From positions 496,001 to 560,000 of the forward strand of contig NZ_JAATOM010000003.1 in NCBI RefSeq assembly GCF_019207085.1: a stretch of DNA of 64,000 bases, in the 5' to 3' direction. The first letter of the stretch is position 1. Each line of letters starts with the position of its first letter. Under the pieces are notes generated by a model that was not told the DNA's origin, searched no databases, and worked only from the letters and a program-made list of their open reading frames with translations. A program made the translations under genes and the position numbers. The DNA comes from Variovorax sp. dw_308 (GTDB lineage Bacteria; Pseudomonadota; Gammaproteobacteria; Burkholderiales; Burkholderiaceae_C). Below are positions 36,546 through 46,258 of the stretch, one piece after another.

Positions 36546-37127
36546 CATTGCCGAGCCTTCTGCGTAGTTCGGGTGCAATCGTGTCACGCCACCTTGGCTC
36601 CAGCGTCAACTGCCCGATGTTGGCGTGCGGCGGGCTCAGGTCGACCGGTTCGGCTGGCGCCGCTGCGCCGCCGCCGAAGGCTTGGGCCGCGTGCCCGGGC
36701 AATTGCCGCGTCCGCTCCATGATTGGGATGCAACTCGAACTGCGTGGCAAGTTCGGCCGGAGTCTCGTCTTCACACAAAGTGGCCACCGCCGCCTGAGCC
36801 TTTAACGCCGGCGTGTGCTTGCGGCGGGTGCGCCGCGCCGATTTCTCGACCATCGAAACTCCTGTCGCGACCTTCCTCGGCCCGGCATCAAGCCCGGCGT
36901 TTCACTTAGAGCGCCGTTCAGATTCGCGGCGCCGCTTCTCACCGAGGAATTAACCGTGCGTTGCAATTGGCAGAGGGCAGAGGTAAAAAGTAGGCAGGAT
37001 GCAGGCGGGGTTACTTCAAAGTTGCCGTGTTGAAACACTGTCAACGCACATTGAAGATCGCTCGTTGTCGGCATACCTCTCTGTTGATCAAGAGGTTCTT
37101 AAAACCAACTTCCGAAGGACATTTTTC
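36546..37127. other. 582-bp stretch without an intact gene
   Basis: Contains the frameshifted IS3-type OrfA remnant on the minus strand (36598-36853). From 36854 to 37127 I see no gene; this part should hold the promoter and leader of the small secreted protein that starts at 37128. Confidence 0.7.
36598..36853 (-). pseudogene. IS3-family transposase OrfA remnant (frameshifted, truncated)
   Basis: The ATG at 36853 begins MVEKSARRTRRKHTPALKAQ and continues into EDETPAELATQFELHPN, the helix-turn-helix part of IS3-group OrfA. At about 36715-36725 the frame shifts; the second half continues in another frame with HAAQAFGGGAAAP, EPVDLSPPHANIGQLTLE. After that the usual ending (NDFLEGALTKAG-like) is replaced by unrelated sequence. 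No OrfB follows and no terminal inverted repeats were found, so this is a dead fragment beside tRNA-Lys. Confidence 0.8.
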
Positions 37128-37451
37128 ATGAGCAAGTTTCTCGCCGTCATGATCGCCGGCCTTTTCGCAGCAGGTGCGTATGCCCAGAACCCTTCCGGCA
37201 CCTCGGATGAGCAAGGCAACGCCACCAACAGCAAGTCGCAGCAACGCGCTGAGGCCAAGAAAAACTCGAAGGCCCAAGGTCAGGTGAAGGCTCCGGCCGG
37301 GGACATTGCCAAGACCCCTGAAGGCGGTGCAATCGGCACAGACAAGGCTGCAACCAGTGGCGAAGCGCGCGCCGAAACCCGCGACACGCGCCGCACCAAC
37401 AAGGATGGCACCAAGAAGCGCCGTTCAACTCAGGGCGGCACGCCGAAGTAA
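37128..37451 (+). CDS. small secreted low-complexity protein
   Basis: Predicted product of 107 residues with a signal peptide (about 1-20, cut after AYA) and a mature part rich in Lys, Ala, Thr, Gly and Gln, probably disordered. There is no recognised domain. A GAAGGA ribosome-binding site precedes the ATG. Highly charged small periplasmic proteins of this kind occur in Comamonadaceae without known function. A hairpin (37463-37479) without a T-run and then a proper terminator at 37590 follow. Confidence 0.7.
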   Translation: MSKFLAVMIAGLFAAGAYAQNPSGTSDEQGNATNSKSQQRAEAKKNSKAQGQVKAPAGDIAKTPEGGAIGTDKAATSGEARAETRDTRRTNKDGTKKRRSTQGGTPK

Positions 37452-37589
37452 CGTCATTTCGCGGGCAGCCCCGGGCTGCCTTCGGCCGAAGCCAACGACG
37501 ACACAGTCGGCGAATTGTGCGCGGATGGCAGGCTTTCACGGGACCTCTATTCCTCAGAGCCCGGCTTTAATCTTGCGCTGGACTCCTTT

Positions 37590-37612
37590 ACCCGCTTCGG
37601 CGGGTATTTTTT
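37590..37612 (+). terminator. intrinsic terminator after the small secreted protein
   Basis: ACCCGC-TTCG-GCGGGT forms a 6-bp stem with a tetraloop, followed by ATTTTTT. It lies 138 bp after the stop at 37451 on the same strand. Confidence 0.8.
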
Positions 37613-37640
37613 GGCGTGGCGCGCCGAGGCCATTGCCGCC

Positions 37641-37865
37641 CTACCGCCTCGGAAAGCGCTTGATCATGCTGCGCCCCAGCGATGTGATCGAAGCGACCAC
37701 CGCTGGCGGTTGGTCGAAGCCGTCGAGCGTTCGCACCGGCTTTGGAATGGACGCCTTGACGTGCCCGGCAAGGGCGAGCACGCGCACCGAATCCACATCC
37801 CTGCCATGCGTGACGGCAACGGGAAGCTTTTGATCAGCCAGGCGATGCAAAAGGTTGAGGGGCAC
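37641..37865 (-). CDS. small conserved-looking protein, unknown
   Basis: Predicted 74-residue product starting at GTG. The sequence is balanced and protein-like: PLNLLHRLADQKLPVAVTHGRDVDSVRVLALAGHVKA split by a predicted turn, then IPKPVRTLDGFDQPP and a basic end. It looks like a real short domain rather than an antisense artefact, because no gene overlaps it on the other strand. The ribosome-binding site is weak, and the inverted repeat at 37868-37883 sits immediately upstream of the start, where it could act as an operator. Function unknown. Confidence 0.5.
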   Translation of the reverse strand: MPLNLLHRLADQKLPVAVTHGRDVDSVRVLALAGHVKASIPKPVRTLDGFDQPPAVVASITSLGRSMIKRFPRR

Positions 37866-37980
37866 GGCGCCAGTATGCTGGCGAAAACAATGTTTCCTTG
37901 TCTAAACTTGATTCAACTGATCATGCTTGAGGGCCATTTCATTGAACTTGTTAACCAAAGACCACGGATACGAACCGGAC

Positions 37981-38538
37981 ATGCTGGAAGTCCGCATCTC
38001 CGAGCTGCTGGTGGCCACGCCGGAAGGCGCTGACGCCCTGATCAGCGACGTGGTTCCCGACGTCCTGCGCCTGCTGCGCGAGCACCTGAAGATGGACGTG
38101 GTGTTCGTCTCCGAGTTCGTGGACAACCGGCGTGTGTTCCGGCGCGTGGAGACCGGCACCCGCAAGCGCCCGATCGAAGTCGGCCAGTCCGATCCGCTCG
38201 AAGAAAGCTTCTGCCAGCGCGTCATCGACGGCCGCCTGCCGCGCATGGTGGCCAACGCAGCCGCCCATGCCCTCTCGGCGGACCTGCCCGCGACGCCCTT
38301 CCCCGTCGGCGCGCACCTGAGCACGCCGATCATCCTGAACGATGGCCGCGTGTACGGCACCCTCTGCTGCTTCAGCTACGCGCCGAACGACGAACTCACG
38401 AAGCGCGACCTGAAGAAGCTGGAGATGTCGGCCCAGCTTGCGGCGCGCCGCATCGACCAACAGAACGCACGCGAAGCCGAGAAGGCCATGGCCAACTGGT
38501 CACTCGAACCGCGCGAAGAACTGGCCCCTTGGCGTTGA
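37981..38538 (+). CDS. GAF-domain protein
   Basis: Predicted 185-residue cytoplasmic sensor-type protein. A single GAF domain fills it: LLREHLKMDVVFVSEF, RRVFRRVETGTR, PIEVGQSDPLEESFCQRVIDG, GAHLSTPIILNDGRVYGTLCCFS, then a C-terminal helix KKLEMSAQLAARRIDQQN. No kinase or output domain is fused, so it either binds a ligand and contacts a partner or acts alone. ATG 37981 is used; in-frame TTG codons upstream (37927, 37942) would extend it by up to 18 residues. A bidirectional terminator follows. Confidence 0.85.
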   Translation: MLEVRISELLVATPEGADALISDVVPDVLRLLREHLKMDVVFVSEFVDNRRVFRRVETGTRKRPIEVGQSDPLEESFCQRVIDGRLPRMVANAAAHALSADLPATPFPVGAHLSTPIILNDGRVYGTLCCFSYAPNDELTKRDLKKLEMSAQLAARRIDQQNAREAEKAMANWSLEPREELAPWR

Positions 38539-38558
38539 TTGACGCAATGCCGAATTGG

Positions 38559-38592
38559 AAAAGGCCCGCTCCTTTCGGCAGCGGGCCTTTTT
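38559..38592. terminator. bidirectional terminator between GAF and DEAD-box genes
   Basis: AAAAGGCCCGCT and AGCGGGCCTTTT pair over 12 bp with a nine-base loop. T-runs exist on both strands (TTTTT on plus, TTTT on minus), so it can end both the GAF transcript and the convergent DEAD-box transcript. Confidence 0.9.
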
Positions 38593-38610
38593 CATGGTGC
38601 TATTCGCTGA

Positions 38611-40449
38611 TCAGCGGCTGGGCTTGAAGCCACGCTTCTGCTGCGCGTCGCGCGGCACGAAGACCTTGCCAGCACCGCCGTTGCCGCGCGGTGCGCCGAA
38701 GCCTTCGTTGCGGCCACCGCCGCCGAAGTTGCCGCGCGGTGCGGCGTTGTCGCCCCAGCCCGGCTTGCGGCCGAAGCTGCCTTCATCACGGTCGCGGCCG
38801 CCACCAAAACCACGCGGTGCCGGGGCGCCGCCGCCCATCGGGGGACGCGCGCCACGGTCGTTGAAGCCGCTGGCGCCGGCATAGCCGCCGCTCGGGGCGC
38901 TGCGATGGCCACCGCCATTGCCGCCGCCGAACTTGCGGTCACGCGAATGGAAGTCGCCGCGCGGGGCGCCACCACGGTCGCGGTCGCCGCCGAAGCCTTG
39001 CGGGCGCGACTGCGGCATGCGTTGCTGTGGTTCCAGGCCAGGAATGGTCTCGGCCTTGAAGTTCTGGTGGCTGTAGTGCTCGATGTCCATGATCTTGCGG
39101 CGATCGCGGAACTCGGCGAACGTGACGGCGATGCCGTCGCGGCCAGCACGGCCGGTGCGGCCGATGCGGTGGGTGTAGTCCTCGGCCTTCATCGGCAGGC
39201 CGAAGTTGAACACGTGCGTGATGGTCGGCACGTCGATGCCGCGGGCAGCCACGTCGGTCGCGACGAGGATCTGCACCTGGCCTTGACGCAGCGCCATCAG
39301 GCGACGGTTGCGCAGGCCTTGGCTCAGCGCGCCGTGCAGTGCGACAGCGCTGAAGCCGTCTTGTTGCAGGTCGTTGGCGAGGCCGTCGCACTCGACTTGG
39401 GTGCTGGCGAAAACGATCGCCTGGTTGATGGTGGTGTCGCGCAGCCAGTGGTCGAGCATCTTGCGCTTGTGGACCATGTTGTCGGCCCAGAACAGCGACT
39501 GCTTGATGTTCGCGTGCTTCTCTTGCGGCGAATCGATCTGCACCTTTTGCGGCGCTCGCATCACGCGGGCGGCGAGTTGCTGGATGCGCGGCGCGAAGGT
39601 CGCGCTGAACATCATCGTCTGCTTGCGCTCGATGGTGAGTTGGTTGACTTCGGCGAGGTCGTCCGAGAAGCCCAGGTCGAGCATGCGGTCGGCTTCGTCG
39701 ACGACCAAGAATTGCACCTGGTCGAGCTTGATCTGCATCGAGCGTTGCAGGTCCAGCAGGCGGCCGGGCGTTGCAACCACCAGGTTGGCGTTCTGCAGCT
39801 TGGCGATCTGCAGTTGGTACGGCATGCCGCCGACTACGCTGGCGACGCGCAGGCCGCGGCAATGGCGAACCAGGTCGATCGCGTCGTGCGCGACTTGCTG
39901 CGCGAGTTCGCGCGTCGGGCACAGGATCAGGGCGCCGGGGGTGGCGGCTTTGAAATTGCGCGTGTTGGTCGGGTCCTTGCGCTTGGCCTTCTTCGGCGGT
40001 GCTTCGCCGCGGGCGATGGCTTCGTCGGACTGGCGCTGGAACTCGGCCTTGGCGGCGGCTTCGGCTTCGGCTTCCTGCTTCAGCAGCGTGTGCAGAACGG
40101 GCAGCAGGAAGGCGGCGGTCTTGCCGCTGCCGGTCTGGCTCGAGACCATCAGGTCGATGAACTTGGCGGCGCCGTCGGCGCTGCCCATGGCCAGGGGAAT
40201 GACCTTGTCCTGCACGGTGGTCGGCTGCTCGAAGCCGAGGTCGGCGACGGCGGCGACCAGTTCCTGGGCGAGGCCGAGGCGGATGAAGCCGTTGGGCGCC
40301 TTGGGTTCGTCGGCGGGCACTGCGGCCACGTCGAGCGTGTCGAGCAAGGTGATGTCGGAATGCGACTCCACGGGCGCGAAATCGTTGATGGATGCGGATG
40401 CGGATTGCACAGGCGCGAACTCGCCCTGCGCTTCAAAAGCGTCGGTCAT
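38611..40449 (-). CDS. DEAD-box RNA helicase
   Basis: ATP-dependent RNA helicase of 612 residues. Motifs in order: Q-motif with FEQPTTVQ, SSQTGSGKT (I), PTRELAQQV (Ia), VATPGRLLDLQ (Ib), VVDEADRMLDLGF (II), FSATF (III), VFASTQ (IV), GIDVPTITHV (V) and HRIGRTGRAGR (VI). An Ala/Glu/Lys-rich insert sits between motifs I and Ia. The C-terminal 130 residues are Gly/Arg-rich with many RDRGG, RGDF and FGGG repeats, an RNA-binding tail. It is probably a RhlE/DeaD-type helicase in ribosome assembly or RNA decay at low temperature. A leader of about 200 bp lies upstream. Confidence 0.93.
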   Translation of the reverse strand: MTDAFEAQGEFAPVQSASASINDFAPVESHSDITLLDTLDVAAVPADEPKAPNGFIRLGLAQELVAAVADLGFEQPTTVQDKVIPLAMGSADGAAKFIDLMVSSQTGSGKTAAFLLPVLHTLLKQEAEAEAAAKAEFQRQSDEAIARGEAPPKKAKRKDPTNTRNFKAATPGALILCPTRELAQQVAHDAIDLVRHCRGLRVASVVGGMPYQLQIAKLQNANLVVATPGRLLDLQRSMQIKLDQVQFLVVDEADRMLDLGFSDDLAEVNQLTIERKQTMMFSATFAPRIQQLAARVMRAPQKVQIDSPQEKHANIKQSLFWADNMVHKRKMLDHWLRDTTINQAIVFASTQVECDGLANDLQQDGFSAVALHGALSQGLRNRRLMALRQGQVQILVATDVAARGIDVPTITHVFNFGLPMKAEDYTHRIGRTGRAGRDGIAVTFAEFRDRRKIMDIEHYSHQNFKAETIPGLEPQQRMPQSRPQGFGGDRDRGGAPRGDFHSRDRKFGGGNGGGHRSAPSGGYAGASGFNDRGARPPMGGGAPAPRGFGGGRDRDEGSFGRKPGWGDNAAPRGNFGGGGRNEGFGAPRGNGGAGKVFVPRDAQQKRGFKPSR

Positions 40450-40600
40450 GTAACTTTTTTCTCTACGCGAGCGCTGCCGCAGGCGGCGCCCCGTCGGGTG
40501 GTTAAAAACATCAACCATCCAACGACATACAGCGATCGCTTTCGCGAAGCCGGGCCCATTCGTTTGGGCGCTAGTGCAAGACGGGGAGATGCAAGAAGTC

Positions 40601-40615
40601 GCTACAACGTGTAGC
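40601..40615 (-). promoter_or_regulatory. leader hairpin of the DEAD-box gene
   Basis: GCTACA-ACG-TGTAGC is a perfect 6-bp dyad about 155 bases upstream of the start codon in the 206-bp gap to orn. TAATCT just upstream of it (minus strand, near 40629) is a weak -10 candidate, so the hairpin would be at the very 5' end of the mRNA. Confidence 0.35.
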
Positions 40616-40655
40616 GAAGCCCTAGATTATGGCACGAATTCGGGTATTTACCTAA

Positions 40656-41237
40656 TCATTCAAGATTCAGTAACGTTTCCCGATAGTGAACTAGTTCATC
40701 GATCGACTCATGAACATCGGCCAGCGCAGTGTGCGCCTGCTGCTTCTTGAAGCCGTTGTAGGCCGTCGGCTTCCATCGCTTGGCGATTTCCTTCAGGGTG
40801 CTGACGTCGAGGTTCCGATAGTGGAAGTAGGCCTCGAGCTTGGGCATGAACTTGACGAGGAAGCGGCGGTCCTGCCCGATGGTGTTGCCGCACATGGGCG
40901 AGCCCTGCTTGGGGATGTAGCCCTTGATGAACTCCAGCAACTGCTCTTCGGCGGCCGCTTCGTCCAGGGTGGAAGCCTTGACCTTGTCGATCAGGCCGCT
41001 GCGCCCATGCGTGCCCTTGTTCCAGGCGTCCATGGCGTCGAGCACCTCGTCAGTCTGGTGGATGACGAGCACCGGGCCTTCGATGCGCGGCGTCAGGTCG
41101 GGGCCGGTGACGACCACGGCGATTTCGAGGAGGCGTTCCTTCTCGGGGTCGAGCCCGCTCATCTCGCAGTCGAGCCAGACCAGGTTCTGGTCGCTTTTCT
41201 TCAGGGTCGGGGGAGTCTGTTCTGTCGATTCGGGCAT
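40656..41237 (-). CDS. orn: oligoribonuclease
   Basis: 3'-5' exoribonuclease that degrades 2-5 nt RNA fragments and pGpG, finishing mRNA decay and cyclic-di-GMP turnover. The protein has 193 residues. DEDDh catalytic residues are in [23 protein letters not shown] and [11 protein letters not shown]. The ATG at 41237 is preferred; a longer in-frame upstream extension (to 41309) overlaps the promoter of the divergent M48 gene. The short acidic leader [15 protein letters not shown] is variable. Confidence 0.95.
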   Translation of the reverse strand: MPESTEQTPPTLKKSDQNLVWLDCEMSGLDPEKERLLEIAVVVTGPDLTPRIEGPVLVIHQTDEVLDAMDAWNKGTHGRSGLIDKVKASTLDEAAAEEQLLEFIKGYIPKQGSPMCGNTIGQDRRFLVKFMPKLEAYFHYRNLDVSTLKEIAKRWKPTAYNGFKKQQAHTALADVHESIDELVHYRETLLNLE

Positions 41238-41281
41238 CGTGGGATTGTCGTCGAAGGCTCGCCGGCTCCGGGCGCGACGAC

Positions 41282-41287
41282 TAAACT
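41282..41287 (+). promoter_or_regulatory. -10-like box next to the M48 protease start
   Basis: TAAACT ends nine bases before the ATG at 41297. If used, the 5' leader would be only a few bases long. No clear -35. Confidence 0.3.
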
Positions 41288-41296
41288 CGGCGGCCC

Positions 41297-42556
41297 ATGA
41301 ATGCCTCACTCCTTTTCACTTCCGCCTTTGCGGCCGCCCTGCTGGTCGACTTGTTGCTGAAGTTCTGGCTGGCCTCAAGGCAGATCCGCCATGTGGCGAA
41401 AAACCGAAACGTCGTTCCGGCCGACTATGCCTCGGCCATCACGCTCGAGTCGCACCAGAAGGCAGCCGACTACACCATCGCCAAGGCCCGCTTCGGCCTG
41501 ATCGAAGTGGCTTGGGGCGCCGCCCTGTTGCTGGCCTGGACGTTGCTCGGCGGCGTCGACCTGCTCAACAAGGCGCTGCTCGCCTGGCTGGGCGGCGGCA
41601 TGGTGCAGCAACTGGCGCTGCTCGGCGCATTCACGGCCATCGGCAGCCTCCTCGAACTGCCGTTTGCGCTTTGGCGTACCTTCGTGCTCGAAGAACGCTT
41701 CGGCTTCAACAAGATGACGTGGAAGCGCTGGGTGCTGGATGCGCTGATCAAGGCGGGACTGTTCATCGCCTTCGGACTGCCGATCACCGCGCTGGTCCTG
41801 TGGCTCATGGGCGCCACCGGCGCCCTGTGGTGGATCTGGGCCTGGGGTGCGGTCGCCCTCTTCATGCTGCTCGCGCAACTGGTGTATCCCAACCTGATTG
41901 CGCCGCTCTTCAACAAGTTCAAGCCGCTGGACGACCCCACGATCAAGGCGCGCGTCACCGCGCTGCTGAAGCGCTGCGGCTTCGTCGCCAAGGGTTTGTT
42001 CGTGATGGATGGAAGCACGCGCAGCACCCATTCCAACGCCTACTTCACTGGCTTCGGCGCCAACAAGCGCGTCGTGTTCTACGACACGCTGCTGCGCCAG
42101 CTCAGCGCCGGCGAAATGGAAGCCGTGCTCGCGCATGAACTCGGCCACTACAAGCGGCACCACATCATCAAGGCCCTCGCCTTGTCGTTCACGATGAGCC
42201 TGATCGGATTCGCGTTGCTGGGGTGGCTCTGCGCGCAGTCCTGGTTCTATACCGGACTGGGCGTGCAGCCGAACATGGCCGCGCCCAACAACGGCCTCGC
42301 GCTGCTGCTGTTCATGCTGGCGATCCCGGTGTTCACCTTCCTCATCGGACCGTTGTTCGCGCAGTTCTCGCGGCGCAACGAGTTCGAGGCGGATGCCTAT
42401 GCCGTGGCCCAGACCAACGGCAACGACCTGCGCGCCGCCCTGCTCAAGCTCTATGACGACAACAAGGCGACGCTGACACCCGATCCGGTGTTCGTGAAGT
42501 TCTACTACTCGCACCCCCCTGCGTCCGAGCGCCTCGCGCGCATGGCCGCCAGCTGA
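41297..42556 (+). CDS. M48 (Ste24-type) membrane metalloprotease
   Basis: Integral membrane zinc protease of 419 residues. The catalytic motif HELGH is at 280-284 ([14 protein letters not shown]), with a third ligand Glu in [11 protein letters not shown]. Multiple hydrophobic helices flank it, and the N-terminal half has the CAAX-protease-1 character of Ste24 ([21 protein letters not shown]). Bacterial members handle misfolded membrane proteins or lipoprotein precursors. It begins 59 bp from the divergent orn start, and the pterin dehydratase gene follows by 20 bp. Confidence 0.93.
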   Translation: MNASLLFTSAFAAALLVDLLLKFWLASRQIRHVAKNRNVVPADYASAITLESHQKAADYTIAKARFGLIEVAWGAALLLAWTLLGGVDLLNKALLAWLGGGMVQQLALLGAFTAIGSLLELPFALWRTFVLEERFGFNKMTWKRWVLDALIKAGLFIAFGLPITALVLWLMGATGALWWIWAWGAVALFMLLAQLVYPNLIAPLFNKFKPLDDPTIKARVTALLKRCGFVAKGLFVMDGSTRSTHSNAYFTGFGANKRVVFYDTLLRQLSAGEMEAVLAHELGHYKRHHIIKALALSFTMSLIGFALLGWLCAQSWFYTGLGVQPNMAAPNNGLALLLFMLAIPVFTFLIGPLFAQFSRRNEFEADAYAVAQTNGNDLRAALLKLYDDNKATLTPDPVFVKFYYSHPPASERLARMAAS

Positions 42557-42576
42557 TCCGAACGGAATCCCCGGGA

Positions 42577-42918
42577 ATGTCCACCAGCATGTTCAAGGCC
42601 AAGGAATGGCAAGGCCATGCGCGCCGCGCGCTGAGCGCCACCGAAGTCGTGGCCAGCCTCGCGCGCCTCGACGGATGGAAGCTCGCCGGCGACGGCGCCA
42701 ACGTGGCCATCGAGAAGACCTACACCTTCGCCAACTACTTCGAGACGATCGCCTTCGTCAATGCGCTGGCGATGATCGCGCACCGCGAAGACCATCATCC
42801 CGACCTCTCCGTGCACTACAACCGCTGCGTGGTCCGCTTCAACACGCACGATGTCGGCGGCATCTCGTCGAGCGACTTCGACTGCGCCACGCAAGCCGAC
42901 GCGCTGCTCGCCCATTGA
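42577..42918 (+). CDS. 4a-hydroxytetrahydrobiopterin dehydratase (PCD/DCoH family)
   Basis: Small enzyme of 113 residues that dehydrates the 4a-hydroxy-pterin made by aromatic amino acid hydroxylases; some members serve in other pterin chemistry. The catalytic signature EDHHPDLSVHYNRC is intact, with His73, His74, Pro75 and His80. Length matches the family. It follows the M48 gene by 20 bp and precedes rsgA by 27 bp, all on one strand, so a shared transcript is likely. No phenylalanine hydroxylase gene is nearby. Confidence 0.93.
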   Translation: MSTSMFKAKEWQGHARRALSATEVVASLARLDGWKLAGDGANVAIEKTYTFANYFETIAFVNALAMIAHREDHHPDLSVHYNRCVVRFNTHDVGGISSSDFDCATQADALLAH

Positions 42919-42945
42919 ACGCCGCCGCAACCATGGAACAAGCCG

Positions 42946-43887
42946 GTGGCTAAGCAGCACAGCGCGCCGGCCATGGCCGAACTGGATGTCGGCATCGTGG
43001 TGGCCAGTCACGGCCGGCACTGCGTGGTCGAGACGCCCGAGGGCGAACAGGTGATCTGCCATCCGCGCGGCAAGAAGAGCCAGGCCGTCGTTGGCGACCG
43101 CGTGCGCTGGCAGGCGAGTGAGGACGAAGGCACGATCGAGCGCGTCGAGACGCGCCGCAACCTCTTCTACCGCCAGGATGAAATCCGCACCAAGTCCTTT
43201 GCCGCAAACCTGGACCATGTGCTGATCCTGATCGCGGCCGAACCGGAATTCTCCGAGCACCAACTGGCGCGCGCGCTCATCGCGGCCGAGGCCGAGCGCA
43301 TCGCGCCGATCATCGCCCTCAACAAGAGCGACCTGGTCGTCCCCTTCGAACGCGCCTGGGCACGGCTGGCGCCCTACCGGCGCATGCACCACGGCGTACT
43401 GCCGCTGTCGCTGAAGGCATCCGGCGAGGTCGACCATGCGTCACTGCTCAAGCTGCTTGCCGGGAAGACAACGCTGGTGCTCGGCCCCTCCGGCGCAGGC
43501 AAGAGCACGCTGATCAACCTGCTGGTGCCCGGCGCGCTGGCCCAGACCGGCGAGATCTCGAAGGCGCTCAATTCCGGCAAGCACACGACCACCAGCACCA
43601 GTTGGTACTGGGTCGACAAGTACAGCGAGACGGCATTGATCGACTCACCGGGCTTCCAGGAATTCGGCCTCAATCACATCGAGCCGATGCGACTGGCCGG
43701 CCTGATGCCCGACATTGCCGAGCATGCATCGAACTGCAAGTTCTACAACTGCACGCATTTGCATGAACCCGGCTGCGGCGTGATTCCACACGTGGAAACC
43801 GCCACGCAGCCCGGCCCGATCAGCGCAACGCGCTACCGGATCTACGGCGAGCTTTTTGCCGAATTGAGCCAGCGGCGCTTCCCCTGA
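42946..43887 (+). CDS. rsgA: ribosome small-subunit biogenesis GTPase RsgA
   Basis: Circularly permuted GTPase of 313 residues that checks 30S maturation. An N-terminal OB fold (about 13-70) precedes the G domain, with motifs in permuted order: NKSD (126-129), GPSGAGKST (180-188), then DSPGFQEFGL. The C-terminal zinc finger is CKFYNCTHLHEPGC. The start is GTG at 42946; an ATG at 42973 also lies in the disordered leader. The stop is immediately followed by a long palindromic element that begins at its last base. Confidence 0.95.
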   Translation: MAKQHSAPAMAELDVGIVVASHGRHCVVETPEGEQVICHPRGKKSQAVVGDRVRWQASEDEGTIERVETRRNLFYRQDEIRTKSFAANLDHVLILIAAEPEFSEHQLARALIAAEAERIAPIIALNKSDLVVPFERAWARLAPYRRMHHGVLPLSLKASGEVDHASLLKLLAGKTTLVLGPSGAGKSTLINLLVPGALAQTGEISKALNSGKHTTTSTSWYWVDKYSETALIDSPGFQEFGLNHIEPMRLAGLMPDIAEHASNCKFYNCTHLHEPGCGVIPHVETATQPGPISATRYRIYGELFAELSQRRFP

Positions 43888-43989
43888 TACGACTTTGAAA
43901 TCAAGCGCAGAACAAGGCGAGGCCGCAGACAGTGCTGTAGCACGGCAAGGCGACCCAACGCAGTCATGCGTTTGATCGCGAAGTCGTAT
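43887..43989. repeat. 103-nt imperfect palindrome between rsgA and hisC
   Basis: The outer arms ATACGACTT (43887-43895) and AAGTCGTAT (43981-43989) are perfect. Inner arms ATCAAGCGCA and TGCGTTTGAT pair nearly fully. The apex GTGCT-GT-AGCAC (43932-43943) has the same centre as the outer arms. CAAGGCGA also occurs twice as a direct repeat at 43913 and 43946. The geometry is that of a mobile or REP-like intergenic repeat, or a large RNA hairpin ending two convergent transcripts. Confidence 0.85.
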
Positions 43990-43997
43990 GAGTCGAT

Positions 43998-45083
<1,086 letters not shown>

Positions 45084-45086
45084 CGA

Positions 45087-46088
45087 TCAGCCCAGCAAGC
45101 GGGCCAGCGTGAGCAACGCAAGCAACAGCATCCACATCACGACCGAGCGCCAGACCAGCCCGACCACGCTGCGCAGGTGTCCCGGCTCGGGCTCGCGCCC
45201 CGGCGTGCTGCCGCTGTCCGGCCCATGGATGCTCGCGATCGACTCGCCCGCCTGGGCGCGCGAGAGCGGATCGGTCACAGGCGCGGGCCGCAGCCCGCCG
45301 CCGCCGAGCCGCACATTCACCGCGCCCGAGGTCGCGGCCAGGATCACGCCGTCGTTGGGATCCGGGAAACGCCGGGCATCATTGCGCCAGCAATCGATCG
45401 CGTCCTCGAAGCTGCCCACCACCGCAAAACCGAGCGCAGTGATGCGCGCCGGCACCCAGTCGATCGCATTCCAGGCGCCGGCCGACGAATGCTGGACCCA
45501 CTTGCTCGACGGCTGCACCGATGCGCCATCCTTGTGGGCCCAGTACCGCGCCACGAACTCGCTCATGCGGTAGAACACCGCGCCAGCCGGCCCCAGGCCG
45601 AACGCCGCAAGAATCGAGAACCAGGCCAGCACGCCGAACACGTGCCGATGCGCCGCGATCACCGAATGCTCGATCACCCGCCGGATGACTTCGCTGCGCG
45701 ACAGGTTGGCAGCATCGACCCGTTGCCACTGGGCCAGCAGCGATCGCGCGAGCGGATCATCGCCGCTGTCGAGGGCATCGCGAATGCCGGTGAAGTGGTG
45801 GCTGAACTGCCGGAATCCCAGCGTCGTATAGACCACTGCGATGCTCCAGACCACCGCAAAAGGCAGGCCCAGCGTGAGCACCAGCCCCCAGTAGATGCCA
45901 AATGAAAACAGCGTCGGCAAGCCGACCGCCAAGCCCCAGGCAATCCAGCCGTGGTGAGACTTGCCGGCGTCGAAGTTGCGACTGACCCAGCGCGTCCAGG
46001 CCAATACGGCACCGTAGACCGGGTTGTGATACGCAAGCGGCCGGACCTGCTCGATCAGCAAAGCGCACAGGATGGCGAAGAAACTCAT
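45087..46088 (-). CDS. CobD/CbiB-family membrane protein
   Basis: Inner-membrane protein of 333 residues with several hydrophobic helices and the CobD/CbiB-like region AAHRHVFGVLAWFSILAAFGLGPAGAVFYR. True CobD/CbiB makes adenosylcobinamide from cobyric acid and aminopropanol. This Burkholderiales form is longer at the C-terminus and lies beside hisC rather than other cobalamin genes. The pairing with a PLP enzyme related to CobD/threonine-phosphate decarboxylase is suggestive but not proof of a cobalamin role. A regulatory function like AmpE is the alternative. Confidence 0.8.
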   Translation of the reverse strand: MSFFAILCALLIEQVRPLAYHNPVYGAVLAWTRWVSRNFDAGKSHHGWIAWGLAVGLPTLFSFGIYWGLVLTLGLPFAVVWSIAVVYTTLGFRQFSHHFTGIRDALDSGDDPLARSLLAQWQRVDAANLSRSEVIRRVIEHSVIAAHRHVFGVLAWFSILAAFGLGPAGAVFYRMSEFVARYWAHKDGASVQPSSKWVQHSSAGAWNAIDWVPARITALGFAVVGSFEDAIDCWRNDARRFPDPNDGVILAATSGAVNVRLGGGGLRPAPVTDPLSRAQAGESIASIHGPDSGSTPGREPEPGHLRSVVGLVWRSVVMWMLLLALLTLARLLG

Positions 46089-46258
46089 GTTTCGATGATA
46101 GCGAGCACCGCTCGATTTCCGATCCAGCGCCCCTCGTCACGCGTCCCGGGAGTCAGGTAAAGAGCCCCTTCGTGGGTGCCCGCGGAAGGCGCGTTGCCGG
46201 GCTGCCGGGTGCGCACTCTCGAGGGAGCGCCGCAGGCACATTCGCGGGTGGGTTTCTT

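Larger units (their letters stand above)
37452..37980. other. 529-bp stretch with a terminator and one small minus-strand gene
   Basis: Holds a GC hairpin at 37463-37479, an intrinsic terminator at 37590-37612, the small gene at 37641-37865, and a CGCCAG-TATG-CTGGCG dyad at 37868-37883. Nothing else is recognised. Confidence 0.7.

Noticed and set aside
46089..46258. Small gene or RNA between the CobD/CbiB-like and Nudix genes
   Set aside because: 170 bp with no good frame, promoter or hairpin.
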